Shown: positions 31,488-42,536 of the stretch, piece by piece
Numbering within the stretch: the first letter of the stretch is position 1
Layout of the letters: every line of letters begins with the position of its first letter
Assembly (NCBI RefSeq): GCF_905171775.1
Contig: NC_053490.1
Span: 85,394,286-85,458,285, forward strand
DNA: 64,000 nucleotides
Reading direction: 5' to 3'
Source: Rana temporaria
Lineage: Eukaryota; Chordata; Amphibia; Anura; Ranidae
Made by a program: the position numbers and the translations under genes
The notes under the pieces: generated by a model
Told to the model about the DNA's origin: nothing
The model's database searches: none
Seen by the model: the letters and a program-made list of their open reading frames with translations, nothing else

Positions 31488-32198
31488 TTTTTGTGTTTCC
31501 TCCGACCCGGAGGGAACATCTTCTATGGGGGGAGTCTATATTCCAGGTGAGCCTGGAGGACGGCTTCCCTCTTACCTCTTTTTTTTTTCTTTCTGTTGGC
31601 GATAAGCCTGCGAGACCGTCCGCCCTCCGGTGCTACCCGTTTGGTGGCGGTAGTGGCTGTGCTCTCCTTCCCCTCCGTTGTGCCCGGTGAGAGCCAGGTG
31701 GAAGCGTCCGGCGTGCGCGATTCACACCATTTTGGGTATACCCAGGATGCACACGGTCGCCGGGTTAATGCGTCATTTCCGGCGCATCTGCAGGGGGCAG
31801 GGCGGAGGCTGGTGTCTATTTCCGGTCCGGCGCAGCGGCGCTATAGGAGTCCGGTTGCAAAGCCACAGTAAAGCGCTGGCACTCTGCGATGGAGGTAGCA
31901 GAAAACCTAGCGGTGGGGACGGGCACAGGCACCAGCAAGACCCCAGCGGGAGGCAGCACTGTTAGTCTTTTTTTCGCTAATGGGATTCTACAATTTTTTT
32001 TTAGGTGGAGGGCTGGTCTCCTTTCCTTTTTTCCCCTCTAGTGGCTTGGGGGCCTGTCTGGGCACGGGAATGGCACTCTTTCTTTCCTAGTGCACCTAGT
32101 TAGGGGGCCACATGTGGGGACAAGGTTCTCACTAGGGATTCCCCTGCTTTCTTCTGCTTTTCCTCCAGGTCAAGACTTCTGACACATGTAGATCTAAG

Positions 32199-33045
32199 AT
32201 GAGCGAAAGTTGGAAGAAGGCACTATGCAATGCATGTATTTCTTTTTTGGTTCAAGAGGAATCAGCCTCTATGCGGGAAGAGTTGATTACCTCTGCAAAG
32301 AAAGAACTGTTTGCCACGATCCAGACCCTTCGTGACTCACTAGTTTCCCCTTCCACAACTCAGGCCTCCACCTCTCAGGATTCGGTGACGTTACCAGCTC
32401 TGGTTTCCTTAGCTGAAGAGCCGGTGTCCAGGGAAAGTTGCTCCCATGTACCCTCCAGCGAGGGGTCAGAGGAGTCTGCAGTATCCCCTTCAAAATTTAA
32501 GTTATCCTTGGAAGAGGTGGAGGGCTTACTCAGGGCCATCTATGTCACATTAGGCCTGAACGAGGAAAAGAGGGATTTAAGTTTGCATGACCGCATGTAT
32601 GCTGGTCTAAGCGAGACCAAGGGGCGAACCTGTCCGGTCCACTCAGTAATTTCTGAGGCCATAGTTAAAGAATGTCAGGATCCAGAGAAAAAACCCTCAA
32701 AAGGTCATGGCAATCGATCATGAACAATTTAAAACCTGCCATGGTCACAACATGTGTTGCCCGGAATCTGGAATTTTGGACTAATCAGTTAAAATCCCAT
32801 ATTTTCTCCACTTTGTCCTCGACAGTGGCCTATATAGCAGATGCTTCGGCGGAAGCAATTAAGATGTTGGCAAGGTCTGTAGCCTTGGCTAATTCTGCAA
32901 GAAGGGCATTGTGGTTAAAGACCTGGCCTGGTGATGCGACATCAAAGAACAAACTTTGTGGGATTCCTTTCTCTGGGGACCTCCTTTTTGGGCCTGAACT
33001 GGATAGTATCCTAGACAGGACTGCAGATAGGAAGAAATCGTCGCG
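32199..33045 (+). pseudogene. DIRS gag-like region, frameshifted
   Basis: The first frame (32199-32723) gives 174 residues from MSESWKKALCNACISF. The conserved C-terminal part continues in the next frame from about 32690 (NNLKPAMVTT..., RRALWLKTWPGDATSKNK, CGIPFSGDLLFGPELD). Together this is the DIRS nucleocapsid-like ORF1 order. A frameshift near 32690-32720 separates the parts, and the ORF is then cut at about 33045 by foreign sequence. Confidence 0.8.
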
Positions 33046-33194
33046 GCGACACGTCACCGCGGATGTTTTCCGCGCGGATTTTGATCCGATGGTGTGTACA
33101 AGCCATCAGATCAAAATCCGGAGGAGGAATGTCCGCTGGAAACGGTCCGGCGGACTGTTTCCAGCGGATATCCCCTCGTGTGTACAGGGCCTAA
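33035..33194. mobile_element. GTACACACG-type foldback fragment replacing RT N-terminus
   Basis: Contains ATGGTGTGTACAAGCCATCAG, the palindromic arms GGATTTTGATCCGATGG / CCATCAGATCAAAATCC, and the end CTCGTGTGTACAGGGCCT, which matches the termini of the MITE at 57280. It lies where the fingers and motif A of reverse transcriptase should be, so insertion was accompanied by deletion. Confidence 0.7.
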
Positions 33195-33199
33195 GCTTC

Positions 33200-34137
33200 G
33201 ATTCGTCTACAGGGGGTGGCGGTCATACCCTACCTAGACGACCTTTTGTTCTTTGCCCCTTCGAAGAAACGTTTTTTGGAGTTCCTGTCCAGAGTGCGAG
33301 TCCACCTGGAGTCACTGGGCTGGATTCTGAATCTTCAGAAGTCGTCCCTAGTGCCTGCTCAGGAGATTCGTTTCTTGGGTTACCAGGTGGATTCGCTAAA
33401 CCAAAGAATTTTTCTACCCCAGGAGAAAAAGGTCAGGGTCCAGGAGGCCGTGTTGCGGCTCCAATCCAACCAGCCTATAACTATAAGGCAAGTGATGTCG
33501 GGATTGGGAGTTTTGACTTCGACCATGCCGGCTATTCAGTGGGCGAGACTGCATTTCAGGTGCCTTCAAACCTTTCTCCTGAGGTCATGGGATCACAGTC
33601 TCAGCTCCCTGGATACTCACGTAAAGATCCCGTCACGGTTAAAAAGATCCCTCTATTGGTGGAAAGACCAGCAGGTTCTTTCGAAAGGTCTGGAATGGTC
33701 TTTTCCAGTGGGGAAAAGACTGACTGCAGACGCCAGTGCGTGGGGAGCCCACTTGGAAAGGGACTTTATCCAGGGGTTCTGGATAAAGGGGGAGTCAGAA
33801 CGGTCCTCAAACTGGAGAGAGTTAAAGGCGATAGCTTTAGCTCTAAGGAGGTTTGCTCCGGATCTTCTAAACCATCACGTTCAGGTGTTGACGGACAATG
33901 CTATGGCTGTAGCATACCTAAACAGGCAAGGGGGCACAAGAAGCAGACCTCTGCAGATTCTTTCTTTCTGCGATCCCTTTCAGCGTTGCATCTGAAGGGA
34001 TCCCTGAACGGGGTGGCAGATTTCCTGAGCAGACACCAAGTACGGGAGTCGGAATGGTCTCTGAACCCGGTTTTTTTTTCTAGAAATCTCCAACAGGTGG
34101 GGTCTACCAGAGGTGGACCTGTTTGCCTCGGGAGATA
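33200..34137 (+). pseudogene. DIRS reverse transcriptase (partial) and RNase H
   Basis: The frame from about 33207 to 33995 begins GVAVIPYLDDLLFFAPS, the RT motif C with the catalytic Asp pair, followed by LHLESLGW-type and FLGYQVDS thumb-region motifs. RNase H follows, with LTADASAWG (first Asp), SNWRELKAI (Glu) and VLTDNAMAVAYLNRQGG (second Asp). The tail (ADFLSRHQV) lies in another frame after a shift near 33960-33995. The RT N-terminal half is missing. Function is lost, but family identity is clear. Confidence 0.92.
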
Positions 34138-34139
34138 AC

Positions 34140-34448
34140 TCAGACTGAACGGGTCCCTAGGAATAGATGCTCTGGCGCATCCCTGGAGATTTTGCCTGTG
34201 CTTCGCGTTCCCCCTCGTTCCAGTTGATTCCCTTAGTTCTGAGGAAGATTCAAAGGGAAAGGGTTCCGGTCATTCTGATCACTCCATACTGGCCCAAGAG
34301 AGCGTGGTTCTCGACGGTCCTAGGTATGGCTGCCAGACCATGTTGGCATCTACCTCCCAGATTAGACCTTCTGAGGCAGGGCCCGGTGTTTCATCCGAAC
34401 ATGTCCAGTCTCTCCCTTACAGCCTGGTATCTGAAAGGCGGCTCTTAA
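34140..34448 (+). pseudogene. DIRS ORF region between RNase H and recombinase
   Basis: Reads FQLIPLVLRKIQRERVPVI then LITPYWPKRAWFSTVLGM and LLRQGPVFHPNMSSLSLTAW. This is the conserved segment after RNase H in DIRS polyproteins and overlaps the start of the recombinase frame. It is open here, but upstream frameshifts disconnect it. Confidence 0.7.
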
Positions 34449-35450
34449 AAGAAAAAGGTTTTTCGGACCGTTTAGTGTCTACCCTGTTAATCAGCAGGAA
34501 GAAAGTAACAAGAGCCATTTACGCAAAGGTCTGGAGGGTGTATACGACCTTGTGTAACTCCTCGGCCCTGGACCCCAACGACCTTAAAGCCATTTTGGAG
34601 TTTTTGCAGGACAGAGCAGATAGGGAATTGGCGGTCAGCACTTTAAAAGTGCAAGTATCTGCCTTGGCAGTCTTCCTAGAGAGGTCCGTAGCCTCAGAAC
34701 CTTTGGGAACTAGGTTTTTCAGAGCCCTCTCGAGGGCTAGGCAGTCCCAGGTTAGGGGATTCCCGAAATGGGATCTCTCAGTGGTGTTAAAGTCTTTGGC
34801 TGGAAAGCCCTTTGAGCCCTTAAAGGAGGCATCTCCCAGAGATGTTACTTTGAAGGTTTTATTCCTGGTCGCCATAACCTCAGCGCGCAGGATTAGCGAA
34901 TTACATGCCCTGTCAATAAGGGAAACTTACTTATCTTTATTTTCAGATAGGGTTGTGCTTAGAACAGACCCAAAGTTTTTGCCTAAGGTAGCTTCAGCGG
35001 TCAATCGCTCTCAGGATATCGTGCTACCTACTTTTTGTGCAAATCCCTCAGGGGAAAAAGAGACTTTTTTCACATGCTAGATGTGAGAAGGGCTTTGTTA
35101 TGCTACCTTGAAATAACAAAGTGCTTCAGACGTACAGACTATTTTTTGTTTTGATTGGAGGTAACAAAAAAAGAAGCCCAGCCTCAAAGGGTACCTTGGC
35201 TAGATGCCTGAAGTTAGCTATTCGGGAGGCCTACTTGCATGCAGGTGTGGTCCCGCCAGAAGGGATCTGTGCTCAGTCAACGCGAGCGCTTGCAGCCTCA
35301 TGGGCAGAAAGAGCTGGTGCCACCCCGGAGCAGATCGGCTACGTGGTCAAGCTTCAGCACGTTTGTGCGGCATTACAGTTTGGACCTCACTTCTGCCGGT
35401 GACCAAGCATTCGGCAGGAAGGTCCTACAAGCTGTCGTCCTGCCCTAAGG
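34304..35450 (+). pseudogene. DIRS tyrosine recombinase, frameshifted
   Basis: The main frame (34304-35080) carries the SAM-like N-terminal core-binding region (KVQVSALAVFLER) and the catalytic block ITSARRISELHALS with the first Arg. The second block, QSTRALAASWAERAGATPEQ, lies in another frame (35121-35402), and the nucleophile block FVRHYSLDLTS in a third (35239-35448). The usual His of the H-x-x-R box reads Gln. At least two frameshifts make the copy inactive. Confidence 0.88.
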
Positions 35451-35468
35451 TGGTAAGTCTCTGGTATC

Positions 35469-35548
35469 CTCTCAAGGTGCTGTCCTGAAAGATGCCTTGG
35501 GAAAATTCAAGTTAGACTTACCAGTAACTTGTTTTCCAGAAGTCTTTT
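35469..35548 (+). repeat. DIRS internal complementary region
   Basis: 35469-35503 (CTCAAGGTGCTGTCCTGAAA ... CCTTGGGAA) is the reverse complement of the outer left end (31374-31408). 35501-35548 (AATTCAAGTTAGACTTACCA ... AGAAGTC) is the reverse complement of the outer right end (about 35748-35795). The two meet head to tail near 35500, as expected for a copy of the circle junction. Confidence 0.92.
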
Positions 35549-35650
35549 AGGACAGCAACGACCCGCCCTATTGGTTTTGATGTGCCATGCTGTGACTAAC
35601 GTATGTGTTTATGTGTTCCAGCTGGGGCCGGAGGTTTCTCTGTGACAACT

Positions 35651-35795
35651 GAGTGTTCTAGGGAGGGGCCTCCCTTTAAAGAATTGGGAAGAAGTTGTTT
35701 CTTGAAGGAGAGGGAGGAGTCGCTATCTCTCAAGGTGCTGTTTTGGAAGACTTCTGGAAAACAAGTTACCGGTAAGTCTAACTTGAATTTTTTTA
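35651..35795 (+). repeat. DIRS right inverted terminal repeat
   Basis: AGTGTTCTAGGGAGGGGCC onward is the inverse of the left repeat. The outer part TTCTGGAAAACAAGTTACCG ... AACTTGAATT pairs with the internal complementary region. Confidence 0.85.
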
Positions 35796-35986
35796 CAAAT
35801 GCTTCTAGACCCAAACGCGGCGTGTAAACTTGGCTAAACGGCTGTTTTAAACGTGGGTTTCTATCTGTCAAGTTAAGGGCTCTTTCACTCGTCCGTTCCG
35901 TTCGTCCGTTTTTTGGACGTCCGTTAACGGACCGCAATGCTTCCCTATGGGCTAGCGTCCGTTAGCGGATGAGCATCCGCTACACA
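35796..35986. other. E-type repeat fragment and small hairpin
   Basis: The first part (CCAAACGCGGCGTG) continues the E-type sequence left of DIRS. The second holds a CGTCCGTT / AACGGACG inverted motif near 35895-35965. Confidence 0.45.
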
Positions 35987-36424
35987 CCGTACACACCATC
36001 ACTTTATGTGATGAAAAAAAACGACGTTTTTAAAAACGTCACTTTAATTGACCGTGTGTGGGGGAAAACGTCATTTTATGTCTTGTAAAAAAGGACCAAA
36101 AAAAATTGAAGCATGCTTCAATTTTATGTGTCGTTTTTCAAAACGTAATTTTTTACTTCACAGAAATTGACCGTGTGTAGTAAAAAACGTCGTTTAAAAC
36201 AAAGTTTTTTCACCCGCGCATGCCCAGAAGCTACTTATGAAGCAAGCTTCAATGGAAAAAGTGGTGAGAACGTAACCTCGCTTTGCTAGAACATTGTGAG
36301 AAAAACGATGGTGTGTAGGCAACTTCGTCTTTGAAAATTGAAGTTTTCAAAAACGTCGTTTTTTACTTCACAGAAAATGCCGTTTTTTTTCATCACATAA
36401 AGTGATGTTGTGTACGGGGCATTA
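35987..36424. mobile_element. foldback MITE with GTACACACCATCAC ends
   Basis: The left GTACACACCATCACTTTATG and right CATAAAGTGATGTTGTGTAC are inverted repeats with arms of AAAACGACGTTTT and GAAAACGTC motifs. Same family as 63469-63909. Confidence 0.8.
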
Positions 36425-38012
36425 GGCCCCATGCACACGGGACGCCGGTGCAAACTCTCCCAAACACACATTTTCAAAGGCAGAAACCGGCGTTTATAAA
36501 CGCCCGTTTTGCCGCGTTTGCATGCTGTGTTTAGCCGCGTTTGCGTCTAGAAGCGTTTATATAAGATAACATCATAGACCCTCCCCAAGCTATGAAAGCA
36601 TGTATTTTAACAATTTCTGCCATTTGGATCAGAGTGAGCAGCAGAGAGAGCACTTGGATACTTTCATTTGCCTCTCCTGTAGTTTTTTTTTGTGAAATGG
36701 ATCCCATAGTGAACATATGCCATGAAATCAAGTTGGGGGTCAAGATGGTAGTGTCATCTTGTTCAAAGCAGAACATATATGTTTAAAATTACAATAAAAA
36801 TTTTGCTAACAGCAATGCTGGTGGTGTATTGCATTAACCACTTAAGGACCCCTTCACGCCGATATACGTCGGCAGAATGGGTCCCGGTCCAAAGCTGGAG
36901 CTGAAGAACGGGGAGAGCCGTGTGTAAACACGGCTTCACTGTGGCGGCGTCATAGATCGTGTGATCCCTTTTATAGGGGGACACAATCGATGACATCACA
37001 CCTATAGCCACACCCCTACAGTTGTAAACACACTTGAGGTCACACATAACCCAATCAGCGCCCCCTGTGGTTAACTCCCAAACTGCAATTGTCATTTTCA
37101 CAATAAACAATGCATTTTAAATGCATTTTTTGCTGTGAAAATGACAATGGTCCCAAAAATGTGTCAAAATTGTCCGAAGTGTCCGCCATAATGTCGCAGT
37201 CATGAAAAAAATCACTGATCGCCGCCATTAGTAGTAAAAAATATATTTTTTATAAAAAATGCAATAAAACTATCCCCTATTTTGTAAACGCTATAAATTT
37301 TGCGCAAACCAACCGATAAACGCTTATTGCGATATTTTTTTACCAAAAATAGGTAGAAGAATACATATCGGCCTAAACTGAGGGAAAAAAAATATATATT
37401 TTTGGGGAATATTTATTATAGCAAAAAGTAAAAAATATTGAATTTTTTTCAAAATTGTCGCTCTATTTTTGTTTATAGCGCAAAAAATAAAAACCGCAGA
37501 GGTGATCAAATACCACCAAAAGAAAGCTCTATTTGTGGGGAAAAAAGGACGCCAATTTTGTTTAGGAGCCATGTCGCATGACCGCGCAATTGTCAGTTAA
37601 AGCGACGCAGTGCCGAATCGCAAAAAGGGGCAAGGTCCTTATCTGCATTTTGGTCCGGGTTTTAAATGGTTAAAGCAATGAGTATATATGCTCTATGAAT
37701 TATCTAAAGTAATTGCATACGTTTTTTAACCTTTATAATCATATTTCTGTGTTTTCTGGTGTAAAAAATAGGGTACCATTATAAACACAAACGCGGGTGC
37801 CGCGTTTCGCGTCTGAAACGTGGAAAACTTTTGTGTCTGAACCAATGTTTTTGCTTCTGGAAAAACAAGGTTAAACGCAACTGCCGAAAAACGAGATTGT
37901 GTGCATGGACACATAGGATAGCATTAAATGTGTTCAGGGGCAGTTGAAAAAGCTGTCCAACTGCCTCTGAACACGCGTTTAACAGTGTCTCGTGTGCATG
38001 GGCGGGATGCTG
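36424..38012 (+). mobile_element. repeat E2, split by P5
   Basis: From AGGCCCCATGCACACGGG to CTCGTGTGCATGGG. Similar to E1 but without the minisatellite. Confidence 0.75.
36834..37673 (-). mobile_element. TTAACCACTT-ended repeat P5
   Basis: From TTAACCACTTAAGGACCCC to TTTTAAATGGTTAA. The core at about 37440-37540 (GCGCAAAAAATAAAAACCGC, AGAGGTGATCAAATACCACC) is in reverse orientation. Nested in E2. Confidence 0.87.
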
Positions 38013-38019
38013 TTTGTGC

Positions 38020-38335
38020 CCATTCACACCTAGGCGTATATACGCCTGTAGCGCGACGCCGCAGCAGCCCCTGATACGCTGGAGGGGTGAGTTTACATTG
38101 TCGGCTATGGAGATGGTTCACATCTCCACGCCGTACGCCTGCCGCCTGAAAACAAGTCCCGGACCTTTTTTTTCAGGCGGCGTTCGGCCATAGCTGACAA
38201 TGTTGTCACCCCTCCTGTGTATGTTACCGCGGCGTATTTTACCGCGTTTTGTCACGGCAAATCGCGGGACAAAACGCCGCAATTTGTCGCGGCAAAATAC
38301 GCCGCGATAACATACGTCTAGGTGTGAATGCAGCC
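38020..38335. mobile_element. MITE with CATTCACACCTAGGCG ends
   Basis: Left CATTCACACCTAGGCGTAT and right ATACGTCTAGGTGTGAATG are inverted repeats. The arms contain GCGGCGT / ACGCCGC motifs and two inverted halves meeting near 38170. Confidence 0.8.
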
Positions 38336-38900
38336 TTAAACTCGCGCTTAGAGGCAGTTGGACACTTTTCAACTGACCCTGAACTCATTCAATGTTATCC
38401 TATGTGACCATGTACACTGTCTCGTTTATTGCCGTTTATATGCAGTAGCGTTTAATCTCATTTTTCTGAAAGCAAAAAAATGGGTTCAGATGCAAAAATT
38501 TCCACGTTTCAGACGCTAAACGCGGTACTGGCATTTTGCCGCGTTTTCGTTTATAAGCATTATTAAAGGTGACCTATTTTTTTACATTACAAATCTAAAA
38601 AATGATGGCAAATTATGAAAAACCATTAAAAAAATATAAAGAAAAACTGTAATTGCTTGCATTGCATTGTGGACAATCCACAATTTGTGGCAGGTGATGT
38701 GGCCAGTGGACAATCCACAACTTGTGGCAAGTGACACGCTAAATACAAGTACACTGCTGCTTAGCTGCTGCTACTCACTCTGGTCTCACAAAATGGTTAA
38801 ATAATACTGTTTTTGTTTTAGCTTAGGGAGGGCCTTATGATGTTTCTTAACTAAACGCTTATAGACGCAATCGCGACAAAACAGGCGTTTTCCTCGTATG
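38336..38900 (-). mobile_element. repeat E3 (inverted, with two minisatellite units)
   Basis: Reverse-complement homology to E1: AGGTGACCTATTTTTTTACA near 38569, GTGGACAATCCACAA twice near 38670-38720, and CTCTGGTCTCACAAAATGG near 38779. Ends truncated. Confidence 0.75.
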
Positions 38901-39122
38901 ATACCAGATCGTACGATTTTCATTTGGTCAGTACAGTTGTCGTCCGAAAATACAACACAAATACATTACAACACATGACATCACTTCCGATTTTTTTTTT
39001 TTTTTTTCGTACGAGAACTTTTGTGACTTTAGTAACCTATTAAATTTCTACTTGCGACTAGTAAACGGAAAAAGTCGGACGATCTGTTGTCCGATTTTCG
39101 GATCGGGTGTGCGTGGCATTAC
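38901..39122. other. partial GTACACACG-type MITE
   Basis: Contains CGTACGATTTTC, a TCGTACGAG motif near 39008 and a GGGTGTGCGTGGCATTA end. Left end unclear. Confidence 0.45.
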
Positions 39123-41496
39123 AGCGGAGATCTGGTGCTATAATAATTGCTCTTACTCAGACGTTCGCAGCAATACCATTTAAATATGTGGACGTGACCT
39201 AGGTATATGTTCATTACTGCTTTTTTATTTTATTTCGTTTTTTATTTTTACACTGTCCCTTTAAAAATAATTTGATCACTTTTATTGCTATCTCAAGTAA
39301 TATAAACATCCATTGCAATAACAATACAGCATGAGAGGTCCTCTTTATGGAGAGATCTGGGAATACTAATACTCGTGCAAATGCTTATTGTCGGTGTCGG
39401 TGCAACCCTAGTACCAAAGGTCAGAACCTAGGGAATCAGATCATGAATACATAATCACTGTAATAGCCCCTGGTTGGCTATCAGAGTAATCATTCACCTT
39501 GTAGCCCCCCCCCCCCCCAATGTTGTTACTACTTTGGGACGACAGACTAGACCTATGCAATTCAGTGTGGTGCAAATTTGAGCCCATTAATCTTGTTGAA
39601 AAAAAAAAATTGTTCAGTACTTGATCCAGTTTAGTGCAAACAAATTTAAAGGTCTGAAGTCACCAGTAATACACCTCCATCCCTAATATATATACATACA
39701 AAAAGGAGTCGCCCGTGGGACTTTATATGAGGTGGTCACAGTTTGCCACTGAGTAACAAAAGGAATAGCAGTAAAAATGTTTATTGAAATTAATTTACTA
39801 ACATGGATAATATAGCATTTTAGCTTAGCCAATGAATGACACATGATAAAAAGAATAAATAAAGTTGATACAAAACATCATGACAAGGAGTATATACAAG
39901 CATCGAAGAAACCAGAGGCATGTTTTTCGAGAGATCATAGCTCACTCATCAGGGGTAGATGCAGGTGAGATGTGTCACAGTGGTAAATGTAAGAACAATG
40001 GCAGAATGGGCCAGAACAAAACGGCCCAATACTTACTAATGAACAAACATGAGCAGTCAGCATGGGAGCTGAGGGGGAGACGAGACACATGGGTACTCCC
40101 AGTGGGGACGCCAGACACCAGTGCTTGATCCAGTTTAGTGAGCGTTATTGTCAGTGTAATATGTCAGTTACAGTGATTCACAATTCCTATCACCTGACTC
40201 CCAGGTTATGTAGTTCCGGGCGCCGGGCAGGTAGTATTTTTTAACATTTAGCCCTGCTGCCGACCGAATGCTTCCACACACCCCAGTAAAGTATCCCCTA
40301 CATACAAATCCCCTCCCGCTATGTATTCTGGGCTCTGCTTACCCATTTGTGGGCCCAGGACCAGCATAGCAGGTGCTGCCCGGGAAGGGAGGAGAGTGGA
40401 CACACATCCTTTTTTGCACCAAACCTCCTCTGTAGTGCTAAACTGATGGCCTATAGGGTACCTTTTAATTATCACCTATAGAAAATATAGGGGGCTAAAG
40501 TTTGTCGCCATTTCATTGGTGCATGCAAATTTAAGGTTTAATGTGTTGGATATCTACTCGGTACAACCTCGGCTTTTATAATATTATATAATATTTTGTA
40601 TTTGTGGCGCTTAAAATTTACTTTGGTGTGTTTTTTACTGAAATTTTGCGTTTCCTAGGCCTTTGCGGTAATATCGTGTGGCATAAAAAATTGGAACTAC
40701 TGCTATTTTATTCTCTAGGGTTTCTGATTTCAGAAAACGTAATATGTTGAGGGGTTTATGTAATCTCAATGGCCTAAAAGGATTTTTTAAACGTGTGCCA
40801 AAATATGCGAAAGCAGAAAAAAAAGAAAACAGAATACGGGACTTTCAATGAAGCCTCTCTGTTGATACAAATAGATATAACCATTTGATCATACCTATGA
40901 AGGATTAATTAGACCAATCCCCGGTGGATAATCTCCATAGCCATAGTATAAAGCAGTTCATTATTAATTTGGTACTTTGAAGAATTTAATAAATGAGAAA
41001 AATATATATATATAGTTCATCATATGAAAATACATAATGCATAGGGTTTTTAATGAAAACCATAATTAATGATAATAACATATTAAATATTTAATCTCAA
41101 ATAAACATGATTGGTACAAAAAGCGATGATACATATAATACACCAATAGATCAATTGTACATGATTGTTATAAAAGATACAGGCAAGAAAGGGGAAGCAC
41201 CTAAGCCATCGTCCCTGGGCTGTAAAGTAAATGGATTTACAAAATGTATCTAACAGTTGCAGAAAGTGACAAATACCCAGTGTAGATGGACAGAAATAAA
41301 TTAAATGGAATTATTGAATAAACTAGATAGGTCTGTAGAACAAACAGCTGATGTTCGATTCAAACTTACATTCGACTCGAACATCAAGCCCATCCCTAGT
41401 CTTCAGCTAGCCTTTATGGAAATTGTATGTGAAGAATTCCTGAATGTCAGAGCAAAGCAACTTGACTGACTTGGCTGTAATAATCAGAGAAACAGT
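39123..41496. other. unassigned AT-rich intergenic sequence, possibly Penelope-like
   Basis: No gene recognised. A hammerhead-core-like motif sits at 39925-39952 on the minus strand. A 13-base C run lies near 39507-39519. Confidence 0.4.
39925..39952 (-). ncRNA. hammerhead-core-like motif
   Basis: On the minus strand: CTGATGA, then a stem of GTGAG against CTCTC with loop CTATGAT (one U-U mismatch), then GAAA. This matches the C3-A9 and G12-A14 core of hammerhead ribozymes. Stems I and III and the cleavage site were not established, so activity is unproven. Such motifs are known from Penelope-like elements. Confidence 0.45.
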
Positions 41497-42184
41497 GGGC
41501 CAGATTCACGTAGACTAGCGGTGGCGTAACGTATCGTAGATACGTTACACCGCCGCAAGTTTTCATTGCAAGTGCCTGATTCACAAAGCACTTGCAATGA
41601 AAACTATGCCGGCGGCCTCCGGCGTAAGCCCGCATAATTTAAATGGGCGTGTGCCATTTAAATTAGGCGCGCTCTCGCGCCGGACCTAATGCGCATGCTC
41701 CGTTTCCTAACTGCCGCCGTGCTTTGCGCGAAGTGACGTCATTTTTTCGAACGGCGACGCGCGTAGCGAACTTCCGTATTCCCGGACGTGTAACGCAAAC
41801 AACGTTAATTTTTTAATTTCGACGCGGGAACGACGGCCATACTTTAGACAACAATACGTTTGCTGACTAAAGTTAAGACACCCAAAACGACGACTAACTT
41901 TGCGACGGGAAACTAGACTAGCGGCGACGTAGCGAACGCGAAAAACCGTTGTGGATCGCCGTAACTCCTAATTTGCATACCCGATGCTGGTTTACGACGC
42001 GAACTCCCCCCAGCGGCGGCCGCGGTACTGCATCCTAAGATCCGACAGTGTAAAACAATTACACTTGTCGGATCTTATGGATATCTATGCGTAACTGATT
42101 CTATGAATCAGTCGCATAGATAGAAACAGAGATACGACGGAGTATCTGAGATACTCTGTCGTATCTCGACTGTGAATCTGGCCC
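41497..42184. mobile_element. MITE with GGGCCAGATTCA ends, copy 1
   Basis: Left GGGCCAGATTCACG and right TGTGAATCTGGCCC are inverted repeats. The subterminal GTAGATACGTTACACC, AATGCGCATGCTCCG and GATACGACGGAGTATC blocks recur in related copies. No ORF. Confidence 0.85.
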
Positions 42185-42240
42185 AAAATCCTTCTGTGTT
42201 GGCAAGATTCAAATTAGATCACAGCCACTGCTGGTTTAAA

Positions 42241-42536
42241 GATATTGTATCCTGTGAAACTACAAGTAGCAGTGAGGTGAATGAAGACCGTAGTGTCTGC
42301 ATACAGTGTCTATGTGAATGGATGGCCTCAATGCACTGCGGTCACGCAGTGCATTATGGGGCGCTCTGCGGCAGCGAATGGGGCGTTCGCAGCAAGTTCA
42401 TCCGCTGCAGAGAGCCCCATAATGCACTGCGAGACCACAGTGCATTGAGGCCATCCATTCACATAGACACTGTATGCAGACACTACGATCTTCATTCACC
42501 TCACTGATGCTTGTAGTTTCACGGGATACAATACAG
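42241..42536. repeat. palindrome of about 295 bp
   Basis: Arms TATTGTATCC-GTGAAACTACAAG ... TCAATGCACTGCGG and their inverse meet near 42390. It is followed directly by the AAGGGGAACCC tandem block and appears to be the terminal part of the same element. Confidence 0.9.

Larger units (their letters stand above)
31374..35795 (+). mobile_element. DIRS-type tyrosine-recombinase retrotransposon, internally deleted
   Basis: Order of parts: left inverted terminal repeat, gag-like, RT, RNase H, tyrosine recombinase, internal complementary region, right inverted terminal repeat. About 95 bp of the two ends match in inverted form (GAGAGATAGCGACTCCTCCC near 31403 and its complement near 35710). The outermost bases of the two ends differ from each other and are instead both complementary to the internal region at 35469. 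This is the diagnostic DIRS layout, used to form a circular intermediate that is integrated by the recombinase. All reading frames are broken. Confidence 0.95.

Noticed and set aside
32672..34138. 488-codon frame as one DIRS protein
   Set aside because: It mixes the gag C-terminus, the MITE fragment and an out-of-frame reading of RT/RNase H. Only the two ends are in the true frames.
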